DNA of 8,307 nucleotides, from positions 1-8,307 of the forward strand of contig CALEIO010000068.1 in assembly GCA_937875885.1 (NCBI GenBank). The letters are read 5' to 3'. Made by a program: the position numbers and the translations under genes. Below are positions 1 through 5,369 of this stretch, piece after piece. Under the pieces are notes generated by a model, which ran no database searches, was not told the DNA's origin, and saw only the letters and a list, made by a program, of their open reading frames with translations. Every line of letters starts with the position of its first letter. Position 1 is the stretch's first letter. The stretch is from an uncultured Clostridia bacterium (lineage in GTDB: Bacteria; Bacillota; Clostridia; Oscillospirales; Acutalibacteraceae).

Positions 1-54
1 ACCTGTGACCCTCTGCTTGTAAGGCAGATGCTCTCCCAGCTGAGCTATGCTCCC
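1..54 (-). tRNA. tRNA-Val (anticodon UAC), 3' end cut by the window edge
   Basis: The reverse complement starts with the acceptor strand GGGAGCA (48-54), followed by a D-arm with GCTC...GAGC and an anticodon stem TCTGC/GCAGA enclosing the loop CTTACAA, so the anticodon is TAC, reading valine codons. The sequence stops inside the T-arm at base 1, so the 3' acceptor strand lies outside the window; this is a boundary effect and not decay. It lies only 5 nt downstream of tRNA-Pro and is almost certainly processed from the same precursor transcript. Confidence 0.95.
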
Positions 55-59
55 ATTTA

Positions 60-136
60 TGGTCGGGGCGACAGGACTTGAACCTGCGGCATCTTGCTCC
101 CAAAGCAAGCGCGCTACCAAACTGCGCCACGCCCCG
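60..136 (-). tRNA. tRNA-Pro (anticodon UGG) with encoded CCA
   Basis: The reverse complement folds as a full cloverleaf. The acceptor strands are CGGGGCG (130-136) and CGCCCCG (64-70), with discriminator A at 63. The anticodon stem CTTGC/GCAAG holds the loop TTTGGGA, giving anticodon TGG, and the T-arm contains GGTTCAAGTCC. Bases 60-62 read CCA on the minus strand, so the 3' CCA is genomically encoded, as in many Firmicutes tRNA genes. It is the first tRNA visible after the consensus promoter at 200-228, with tRNA-Val directly behind it. Confidence 0.97.
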
Positions 137-155
137 ATTTCAACAGGTTTAGTCA

Positions 156-193
156 GTTGCATCTTTAAGCCGTGCTGGTTGGGCTTAAGCAAC
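156..193 (-). other. Hairpin in the tRNA operon leader
   Basis: Two nested perfect arms are visible: GTTGC at 156-160 with GCAAC at 189-193, and TTAAGCC at 165-171 with GGCTTAA at 182-188. A 4-nt asymmetric bulge (161-164) and a 10-nt loop (172-181) complete the fold. The predicted transcription start from the upstream promoter falls at about 193, so the hairpin would occupy the very 5' end of the pre-tRNA. There is no convincing U-tract on the minus strand, so it is not an obvious intrinsic terminator. A processing or stability role is inference. Confidence 0.5.
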
Positions 194-199
194 TTTGAT

Positions 200-228
200 A
201 TTATACTAAATACTTTGCTGTTTGTCAA
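200..228 (-). promoter_or_regulatory. Consensus sigma-A promoter of the tRNA operon
   Basis: On the minus strand the -35 box is TTGACA (223-228), the spacer is exactly 17 bp and the -10 box is TATAAT (200-205), a 12/12 match to the vegetative sigma factor consensus. The predicted start is near 193, about 57 nt upstream of tRNA-Pro. A promoter of this strength suits a stable RNA operon. Confidence 0.85.
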
Positions 229-279
229 CCATTATTTGCAAGTTTTTAGGGATAATTTTATCGGAGTCGCATTTGATTA

Positions 280-642
280 TTATTCGTCCAAAGAATAAAA
301 TTCACTGTTGTCACGACCGCGATAATCGTGCTTTTCGTAGTAGCCTGCAAGTTCTCCCGACTCATCCCTCAAAGCCACCATATACACATCCTTGTTTTCT
401 TTCTCGTTGTAGTCGGTATGCACAATATTGTTCTTCTTATCCCCTTTGAACCACTCCACAACTCTGCGAATTTTCTCGCACGAATCCTCCTTGTGACACT
501 CCATTATACTTCTGCCTGTCAGGTCTGTGTGATATCGTCTGATTGAAGCAGGATTCATATACACAACCTTATGCTCTGTGTCACACACCACAACGGGAGC
601 TGTGTCTGCATCCAGAACATATTTAAGCAAATCTGTGTTCAT
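280..642 (-). CDS. Small single-PAS-domain protein
   Basis: The product is 120 aa, of which residues about 8-104 form one PAS sensory domain. Visible hallmarks are the N-terminal strands with APVVVCD and KVVYMNPAS, the turn LTGRSIMECH, and the last strands ending ELAGYYEKHDYR. The CH pair at residues 49-50 followed by a helix and W-F resembles the PAS domain attached to DUF438-type proteins, as I recall that family. No output domain follows, so it may act as a stand-alone ligand or redox sensor; what it binds cannot be told. The reading frame is open further upstream, but ATG at 642 has an AAAGGGG ribosome binding site 9 nt before it and starts exactly at the domain, so I prefer it. It begins 28 nt after the rhodanese-like gene and probably shares its transcript. 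No clear terminator follows before the tRNA promoter. Confidence 0.8.
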   Translation of the reverse strand: MNTDLLKYVLDADTAPVVVCDTEHKVVYMNPASIRRYHTDLTGRSIMECHKEDSCEKIRRVVEWFKGDKKNNIVHTDYNEKENKDVYMVALRDESGELAGYYEKHDYRGRDNSEFYSLDE

Positions 643-670
643 AGAGAAAATCCCCTTTCGTTTTTCAATC

Positions 671-1072
671 TCACTTCTCTGTTCCGTATATCCAATCGAT
701 AATTCCACCAAATTCCTGAACATTTGTGTAGCCCATATCAACCAGAGCCTGTGCAGCAATTTTGCTTCGTCTGCCAGAGCGGCAATACACCAGAATCAGA
801 GTGTCTTTGTCGGGGATATAGCTCTCCGCTTTTTCTTCAATCTCATATTCGGGAATCATAATCGCACCCTCAATATGCCCCTCGTCAAACTCCTCCTGAG
901 TTCTTGCATCGATAAGAACTTAATCATCGTTGGTATCCATAATATTCTTTGCAGCGGATTGAGATATCTGCTGATACTGTGCATTTGCGGTTTTCTTTTC
1001 TGCACATCCGCAAATCAGCATCATAGGAATCATCATAAACGCAAAAATAATCAGACTTAAAATTCTTTTCAT
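671..1072 (-). pseudogene. Rhodanese-like lipoprotein gene interrupted by one in-frame TAA
   Basis: Reading from ATG at 1072 gives a lipoprotein signal (MKRILSLIIFAFMM..., lipobox I-C-G-C with Cys23) and a short linker. Codon 51 (920-922) is then TAA, after which the same frame continues unbroken as a rhodanese domain to 671. The domain shows VLIDARTQEEFDEGHIEGA, then VYCRSGRRS with the active-site Cys at about residue 97, and GYTNVQEFGGIIDW near the end. Read through, the product would be 132 residues plus the stop position, the normal size of a single-domain periplasmic-type rhodanese. The stop sits where homologues usually have an aromatic residue before VLIDVR (my recollection), so one base change from TAT/TAC to TAA explains it. 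Restart at ATG 859 would lose the first strands of the fold. I call it a recent pseudogene or a sequencing error. Confidence 0.8.
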
Positions 1073-1101
1073 AAAAACACAACCTTTTAATTGGTAAATT
1101 T

Positions 1102-1130
1102 ATTATAACATTCCGCACAGAAAACTGCAA
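1102..1130 (-). promoter_or_regulatory. Probable promoter of the rhodanese/PAS unit
   Basis: On the minus strand TATAAT (1102-1107) is preceded by TTGCAG (1125-1130) with a 17-bp spacer. The -10 box is perfect and the -35 box is partial. The start would be near 1095, leaving a leader of about 22 nt before the ATG at 1072, with AAAAGG serving as ribosome binding site. It is divergent from the hydrolase promoter just to its right. Confidence 0.55.
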
Positions 1131-1144
1131 CCAGCATTCTCCTA

Positions 1145-1173
1145 TTGACTCTGCCGCAGTTTCGGGGTAACAT
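1145..1173 (+). promoter_or_regulatory. Possible promoter of the metallo-hydrolase gene
   Basis: TTGACT (1145-1150) and TAACAT (1168-1173) are separated by 17 bp. The -35 box matches the consensus at 5 of 6 positions and the -10 box at 4 of 6. The predicted start at about 1180 leaves only some 10 nt before the ATG at 1190, which would be an unusually short leader with just GGTG in front of the start, so this call is moderate. Confidence 0.45.
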
Positions 1174-1189
1174 ACTTGTGGTGATACTA

Positions 1190-2065
1190 ATGAACATTAA
1201 AATTACAGACGTACGCGCTCACAAGGGTGACAGTGCTTTTCTTATTGATGACGGAAAAACCGCTGTGCTCTATGACACAGGCTTTGCTTTTACAGGACAC
1301 CTGGTGGCAGGAAACATTAAAACAGAACTTGGGAACCGACCTCTTGATTACATTTTCCTGACACATTCTCACTATGACCACGCAGCAGGCTCTGCATATA
1401 TTCTGAAACATTATCCACAGGCAAAAATTGTTGCAAGTGCATACACCGCAGAGATTTTCAATCGAGAAGGCGCAAAGAAAGTTATGCGCTCTCTTGACAG
1501 TAAATTTGCCCGCACCTGCGGAGTTGAGGAATATGAAGACCTGTTTGACAATCTTGTGGTACACATTCCCGTTGCTGATGGCGATGTGATTAAAGCAGGA
1601 GATATGGAATTTACTGCGATAGAACTTAAAGGTCACACAAAATGCTCTATGGGATTTTACCTTGCATCAGAAAAATTGCTGCTCTCCTGCGAAAGCCTTG
1701 GAGTTTATGACGGAGACAAAACCATTGTCCCCTCTTACCTTGTTAGTTACGAGGACACTCTGCGTTCCATCGAAAAGGTAGAGAATATGGAAATTGACCA
1801 TTTGCTTCTACCTCACTACGGCATACTCAGCTCCGAGCAAAAAGAATTTTACCTTTCAAACGCTAAAAAAGCCGCAACAGAAACCTTTGAAGAAATCAAA
1901 GCACTTCTCATAAAAGGCAAAACCAAAGCCGAGCTTATTGAATATTTCCGCAATAAATTCTACAAAGACAGAATTAAAACAATCTACCCCAAAGACGCTA
2001 TGCTGCTCAACACCGAAATCACAGTATCTCTTGTGGCAAAGGAAACGGGTATTGAACTTAATTAA
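1190..2065 (+). CDS. Metallo-beta-lactamase-fold hydrolase
   Basis: The product is 291 aa and cytoplasmic, with no signal peptide. The metal site is clear: H59-x-H61-x-D63-H64 within THSHYDHAAG, H149 in GHTKCSM, and H209 in PHYG. At the position of the usual bridging Asp the sequence has E168 in LLSCESLG, a conservative change. Residues about 5-215 cover the MBL fold; about 216-291 form a helical, charged extension (QKEFYLSNAKK, TKAELIEYFRNKFY) of the kind that often shapes the active site in this superfamily. The substrate cannot be deduced; thioester, phosphodiester or lactone hydrolysis are all possible in the family. The frame extends upstream to a TTG at 1145, but the ATG at 1190 begins the first strand and the upstream part overlaps a likely promoter. 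It stands alone on the plus strand and ends at a bidirectional terminator. Confidence 0.88.
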   Translation: MNIKITDVRAHKGDSAFLIDDGKTAVLYDTGFAFTGHLVAGNIKTELGNRPLDYIFLTHSHYDHAAGSAYILKHYPQAKIVASAYTAEIFNREGAKKVMRSLDSKFARTCGVEEYEDLFDNLVVHIPVADGDVIKAGDMEFTAIELKGHTKCSMGFYLASEKLLLSCESLGVYDGDKTIVPSYLVSYEDTLRSIEKVENMEIDHLLLPHYGILSSEQKEFYLSNAKKAATETFEEIKALLIKGKTKAELIEYFRNKFYKDRIKTIYPKDAMLLNTEITVSLVAKETGIELN

Positions 2066-2070
2066 AAAAC

Positions 2071-2106
2071 AGGCACAGTCGCTACATAGACTGTGCCTTT
2101 GTTTTT
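2071..2106. terminator. Bidirectional intrinsic terminator between convergent genes
   Basis: A perfect 10-bp stem, AGGCACAGTC (2071-2080) with GACTGTGCCT (2089-2098), encloses an 8-nt loop. A T-rich tail (TTTGTTTTT) follows on the plus strand, and a run of A at 2064-2069 gives a U-tract on the minus strand. It starts 5 nt after the hydrolase stop and lies 25 nt beyond the cytidylyltransferase stop, so it can end both transcripts. Confidence 0.9.
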
Positions 2107-2130
2107 GATTAATATATTTCTTTTTTAGAA

Positions 2131-2868
2131 TTACAGATCGTACTTAAGCTCTTCTTTTGCAAAGTTCTTGAAGCTTTCATAGTAGAAATAAGAACGAAGA
2201 GTCTGCAGGTCTTCGGGGGTTGTAACCTTGATATTCTCGCGGATACCCTGGAAGATACGAACTGTCTCGCCAAGCTCAATGAGCAGCTCGGAAGAAGAGA
2301 TGGGGTTTGTGATTCCACGCTTTTCAGCTTCATCGTGAGCCCACATAATCTTTCTCATTGTGTAGCCCTGGGGAGCCTGAGTGATGAACATCTCTTTTCT
2401 GGGCAGAGACTTGCAGCAAGTCTGGCCATCGGAAGACTCCAGTACAGAGTCAATGCTGGGAGTAACGGGAACAGCAGTCTCGAACTCTCTTGCAGTTTCG
2501 ATGCAGTCTGTGATAAGCTTCTCTGAAAGCATAGGACGAACACCGTCGCAGATAAGCACAACATCATCGGGAGTAGAATTCTTCTCTACCTCCACAAGAC
2601 CATTGTGAATACTCTGGTGACCGTTTGCACCACCGCCTACAATGCTCACTACCTTCTTAACATTATACTGCTCGATAAGACCCCAGAGGTAGTCAATTTT
2701 ATCGGGAATGCAGGATATAACAATATCGTCCACCTGATCGTGCTTTGCAAAATGCTCAAGTGTACGGATAATGATAGGCTTACCGTCAACATCAATAAAC
2801 TGCTTGGGAATGTCAACAGACTTCATTCTTGCGCCGATTCCGCCGGCAAATATCATAGCATGTACCAT
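2131..2868 (-). CDS. IspD/TarI-family cytidylyltransferase, probably making CDP-ribitol or a similar CDP-alditol
   Basis: The product is 245 aa. Family motifs in order: AGGIGARM (8-15) and PKQF (21-24) for CTP binding, GGANGHQSIHNG (79-90), DGVRP (108-112), TQAPQGY (164-170) and IKVTTPEDL (213-221). IspD converts methylerythritol phosphate to its CDP derivative in isoprenoid synthesis; TarI makes CDP-ribitol for teichoic acid. IKVTTP and the position directly behind a TagGH-type exporter favour the second role. Against a plain housekeeping IspD are a Gly where the usual Arg of the GGxxRxxS motif stands and SSSE where TDDA or TDEA is usual. No TarJ-like dehydrogenase is visible beside it. ATG 2868 has AAGGG 8 nt upstream and lies 39 nt after the ATPase gene, so it is the last gene of the operon. 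The exact substrate is uncertain. Confidence 0.85.
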   Translation of the reverse strand: MVHAMIFAGGIGARMKSVDIPKQFIDVDGKPIIIRTLEHFAKHDQVDDIVISCIPDKIDYLWGLIEQYNVKKVVSIVGGGANGHQSIHNGLVEVEKNSTPDDVVLICDGVRPMLSEKLITDCIETAREFETAVPVTPSIDSVLESSDGQTCCKSLPRKEMFITQAPQGYTMRKIMWAHDEAEKRGITNPISSSELLIELGETVRIFQGIRENIKVTTPEDLQTLRSYFYYESFKNFAKEELKYDL

Positions 2869-2907
2869 AAATTTATCCCTTACCTTTCATTAGAAAATGA
2901 AATATGA

Positions 2908-3645
2908 TTATTTAGCTTTTTTAGCTTTGTCGTCCTGATAAACCTTAAGAGCTTCATCTACGGGACCATCAAAGATAAGCTTACCCTTTTTAAGGTAGAT
3001 TGCTCTTGTGCAAAGCTCACGGACAGACTCTGCATTGTGGCTTACATAAAGCACGGTAACACCGCTGGCAATTGTATCTGCGATCTTCTTTTTGCACTTC
3101 TTTTTGAAGGTTGCATCACCAACAGAAAGTGCCTCGTCAATAACAAGCACGTCGGGCTCGATGTTAACGTTGATTGCAAAGCCAAGACGGAGTTTCATAC
3201 CGCTGGAGTAGGTACGCACAGGCTGGTCGATATAATCACCAAGCTCTGCAAAATCGATTACCTTTTCTTCGATGCTCTTAATCTCTTTATCGGTAAGACC
3301 AAGAATGTAGCCTTTAAGGTAGATATTCTCTCTGCCTGTCATCTCCATAGAGAAACCTGCAGTAAGCTCCAGAAGAGCCGCAACCTTACCACCTACGTGT
3401 ACCTCACCCTCTGAAGGGAAAGCAACACCTGTAATATGCTTGAGAATGGTGGATTTACCTGCACCGTTGTCACCGATAAGACCTACAGATTCACCTGCGT
3501 TAATCTCAAAGGTAACATCCTTGAGAGCCTTGTTTATCTTTGCTTTTTTGCTCTTGAAAAACAGAGCCTTGAATCTTTCGCTGTCACTTTTGTAGAGTGT
3601 GTATTCCTTGCTGACATTCTTAAAGGAAATAATAGGATTTTCCAT
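2908..3645 (-). CDS. ABC transporter ATPase for wall or surface polysaccharide export (TagH/Wzt type)
   Basis: The product is 245 aa and forms a complete nucleotide-binding domain: Walker A GDNGAGKS (58-65), signature YSSGMKLRLGFA (146-157), Walker B VLVIDEAL (166-173) and switch His203 in YVSHN. The segment between strand 1 and Walker A (SDSERFKALFFKSKK) is longer than in most ABC ATPases and is typical of the TagH/Wzt/RfbB subfamily, as is the run GFSMEMTGRENIYLKG. It powers export of undecaprenyl-linked teichoic acid or polysaccharide at the cytoplasmic face. The long C-terminal carbohydrate-binding or wall domain found in some relatives is absent, so this is the short form. ATG 3645 has an AAGGAGG site overlapping the stop region of the permease gene (12-nt gap), so the two proteins are translated closely together and should form one transporter. 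Confidence 0.93.
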   Translation of the reverse strand: MENPIISFKNVSKEYTLYKSDSERFKALFFKSKKAKINKALKDVTFEINAGESVGLIGDNGAGKSTILKHITGVAFPSEGEVHVGGKVAALLELTAGFSMEMTGRENIYLKGYILGLTDKEIKSIEEKVIDFAELGDYIDQPVRTYSSGMKLRLGFAINVNIEPDVLVIDEALSVGDATFKKKCKKKIADTIASGVTVLYVSHNAESVRELCTRAIYLKKGKLIFDGPVDEALKVYQDDKAKKAK

Positions 3646-3657
3646 TTCTATACCTCC

Positions 3658-4479
3658 TTACAGTACGTCGGGCAGAGTTTTTCTCAGGCGCTTGTAGTTC
3701 CAGAGGCCCAGAACAAACACAAGCAAAAACTCTGCAAGGAATATATAAAGTTCCACGGGCTTCTCAAAGAACCACTCACCATAGAGGAAGCTCTTTCGAT
3801 AACCGTTAACAAAAAAGTTGATGGGATTGAAATACATTATTTTTCTGAGAGTTTCATTTTCAAGAGTGTAGCTGTTGTAAATGATGCCTGAAAGCCAGAA
3901 GATACCTGACATAATGGAAACAATCATATTTTCAAAGTCCTTGGAGAAAGCCGCCATAGGTGCTGTGGACCAGGTAAGTGCCACAAAGAAGATGAACATC
4001 AGCGGACAGTACAGGAAGAACTGCAGATTGTACACCGACGGTGTCAAAATATCAGCAGAACCGTTAAGGCAAAGAATAAGGAACATAAGACCAAACAGGA
4101 AAAGGTGAACAAAAAGTCTTGCCACCGCTGTGAATGTCATAATTGTAGAAACGGGGAAAGAAACTTTGGTAACAAACTGTTTGTTCATTCTGATAGATTT
4201 GGCACCCAAGGTAATGCTGTCAGTCATAAAGAACCAGGGAACAAAACCTACCAGCATAAAGATGAACTTTGTATATTCGTGTCCTGCATAAACCTCTGTG
4301 CTGAATCCACGAAGTCCCATAGAAAATGCAAACCAATATACAAAAAGTGTGAATGCAGGTTTAATAACCGCCCAGAAAGGACCGATAGCCGCACCCTTGT
4401 AGGTTTTCTTAAGGTCATTTATTGCCAGAAGCAGAATCTGCTTGCCGAAATTTTTATGTTCTTTGAATATGGTAAACAA
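3658..4479 (-). CDS. ABC-2 permease for wall or surface polysaccharide export (TagG/Wzm type)
   Basis: The product is 273 aa, the normal size for the family, with six hydrophobic segments at about residues 35-55, 72-90, 110-138, 150-170, 185-203 and 244-262. The amphipathic N-terminal stretch LLAINDLKKTYKGAAIGPFWAVIKP is cut here to its core, LKKTYKGAAIGPFW, a hallmark of TagG/Wzm/RfbA permeases; FNPINFFVNGYR near the end is another. It forms the membrane channel for lipid-linked polymer with the ATPase encoded next to it. Start choice: the frame is open to ATG 4515 and beyond, but only TTG 4479 has a ribosome binding site, a perfect AAGGAGG at 4488-4494 with 8-nt spacing. Starting there also gives the family's usual N-terminus. 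A TTG start on the first gene may tune expression of the operon. Confidence 0.93.
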   Translation of the reverse strand: MFTIFKEHKNFGKQILLLAINDLKKTYKGAAIGPFWAVIKPAFTLFVYWFAFSMGLRGFSTEVYAGHEYTKFIFMLVGFVPWFFMTDSITLGAKSIRMNKQFVTKVSFPVSTIMTFTAVARLFVHLFLFGLMFLILCLNGSADILTPSVYNLQFFLYCPLMFIFFVALTWSTAPMAAFSKDFENMIVSIMSGIFWLSGIIYNSYTLENETLRKIMYFNPINFFVNGYRKSFLYGEWFFEKPVELYIFLAEFLLVFVLGLWNYKRLRKTLPDVL

Positions 4480-4487
4480 ACCTATAT

Positions 4488-4494
4488 CCTCCTT
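4488..4494 (-). promoter_or_regulatory. Ribosome binding site fixing a TTG start
   Basis: AAGGAGG on the minus strand lies 8 nt before TTG 4479. None of the upstream in-frame ATG codons (for example 4515) has a comparable site. This decides the start of the permease gene. Confidence 0.85.
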
Positions 4495-4545
4495 ACGCAG
4501 CAACCTAAAAAACATAGATACACTACGCCATAATATAACATTTAC

Positions 4546-4574
4546 ATTATATAACCAATCCCTGCAGATGTCAA
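4546..4574 (-). promoter_or_regulatory. Consensus sigma-A promoter of the exporter operon
   Basis: On the minus strand TTGACA (4569-4574), a 17-bp spacer and TATAAT (4546-4551) match the vegetative consensus at 12 of 12 positions. The predicted start near 4539 gives a leader of about 60 nt before TTG 4479. Confidence 0.85.
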
Positions 4575-4595
4575 TGTAAGTAACACAAAAGTAAC
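4574..4595 (-). promoter_or_regulatory. Possible regulator site: two 11-bp direct repeats abutting the -35 box
   Basis: On the minus strand GTTACTTTTGT (4585-4595) is followed immediately by GTTACTTACAT (4574-4584), sharing GTTACTT and further bases, and the second copy runs into TTGACA. Direct repeats one helical turn apart next to a -35 box are the usual site geometry of OmpR/PhoB-type response regulators. The sequence does not match the Bacillus PhoP box exactly, so the regulator is unknown and chance is possible. Confidence 0.35.
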
Positions 4596-4711
4596 CCATT
4601 CGTCACAATATAACAAGCTTTGCGCCAAGAGAGGTTTTGCGACTGTATTTCTGTAGGCAGCAAAACAGAAAAGCAGGTGTTTTGCAGACACTATTCACCC
4701 ATCCGTAAAAC

Positions 4712-4744
4712 AAAAAACGGAGCGCACCCCAAGAGGTACACTCC
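4712..4744 (-). terminator. Intrinsic terminator of the protease-dockerin operon (repeat copy 1)
   Basis: On the minus strand GGAGTGTACC (4735-4744) pairs along 10 bp, allowing G-U, with GGTGCGCTCC (4719-4728) around a 6-nt loop. A run of six T (4712-4717) follows. It begins 13 nt after the dockerin gene stop. The same sequence with four changes follows ftsZ at 7463-7494. Confidence 0.9.
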
Positions 4745-4757
4745 ATTTTGTCGGTTA

Positions 4758-5354
4758 TTAGATGTCTGCAATTTTCTTTTGGATAGCGGTTGCATCCTTG
4801 ATATTTACCACATTATCTCCGTTAATATTCATAACCTGCTCATACAAAACTGTTTCGGCGCTGATTCCTGCAACAACTTTCTGCACAGTTGTTGCATCTT
4901 TGATGTTAATAATACCATCACCGTTTGCATCTCCTGCTTTCCACAGATATACAGCGTATTCCTTTGTAACCTGTGAAAAAGGTGTAAGGTCTGAAATCAC
5001 ACCGTTTTCATATGCAGTTTTTGCATTGTAAATCACTCCGTCTTTATATACATACAAGCCAATTCCGTCAGGTGCTGTTATCTGGGTTGAATAAATATAC
5101 CAATCCCCTACTTTTTCTCCTATGGACTTTGCAGCTTCAGGGAAATCTCCGTTACCTCTGAAATATACAACCCCTTCACATTCTGCATAGCAATGAATTT
5201 TGCCAATCATTTCTGCACCGTGTGCTTTAGTACAATAAGCATCAAAACTCTCCTGAAGATTTGAAACTAGCACATCTTCTTGCGCACTTACTATAAACAC
5301 AGCACAAGACAACAGCATAACCATTGCAAAAATAAAGGATAGAACTCTCTTCAT
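4758..5354 (-). CDS. Small secreted protein with a C-terminal type I dockerin
   Basis: The product is 198 aa. Residues 1-24 are a signal peptide (MKRVLSFIFAMVMLL..., likely cut after VSA). Residues about 27-135 form a compact domain rich in predicted strands, with WYIYSTQ, GIGLYVYKDGVIYNAKTAYENG and ISDLTPF; I recall similar modules in secreted proteins of Ruminococcus-like bacteria but cannot name a function. Residues about 141-198 are a dockerin with two EF-hand-like repeats: D142-x-N144-x-D146-G147 ... D153 and N176-x-N178-x-D180 ... D187, each followed by DAT-x-[VI]-QK. In the second loop the first Asp is Asn and the usual Gly is N181, which may weaken calcium binding. Dockerins bind cohesins on scaffoldins or the cell surface. 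ATG 5354 has AAGGAGG 8 nt upstream, and the gene starts 15 nt after the protease gene, so the two are co-transcribed. Confidence 0.88.
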   Translation of the reverse strand: MKRVLSFIFAMVMLLSCAVFIVSAQEDVLVSNLQESFDAYCTKAHGAEMIGKIHCYAECEGVVYFRGNGDFPEAAKSIGEKVGDWYIYSTQITAPDGIGLYVYKDGVIYNAKTAYENGVISDLTPFSQVTKEYAVYLWKAGDANGDGIINIKDATTVQKVVAGISAETVLYEQVMNINGDNVVNIKDATAIQKKIADI

Positions 5355-5369
5355 AGTAGTAACCTCCTT

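Noticed and set aside
255..268. GATAAAATTATC palindrome after the PAS gene as a terminator
   Set aside because: The stem is AT-only with an almost absent loop and has no U-tract, so it would not terminate transcription.
643..759. Longer N-terminus for the PAS protein starting at 759
   Set aside because: The extra residues come from the rhodanese gene read in another frame; the AAAGGGG site and domain start both point to ATG 642.
920..922. Recoded stop codon (selenocysteine or pyrrolysine)
   Set aside because: Those use UGA and UAG. The codon here is UAA, and UAA is the normal stop of the other complete genes in the window.
578..1060. Plus-strand open frame of 160 codons
   Set aside because: It runs antisense to the rhodanese and PAS genes, which have clear domains, and it has no recognisable protein features. 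It is a shadow frame.
1145..1189. TTG start for the metallo-hydrolase
   Set aside because: It has no ribosome binding site, the extra residues precede the first strand of the fold, and the TTGACT looks like a -35 box.
4480..4599. Upstream extension of the permease to ATG 4515 or 4599
   Set aside because: The extension overlaps the consensus promoter and leader, and only TTG 4479 has a proper ribosome binding site.
4620..4976. Plus-strand open frame of 118 codons
   Set aside because: It crosses the terminator and runs antisense to the dockerin gene; no domain or ribosome binding site is seen.
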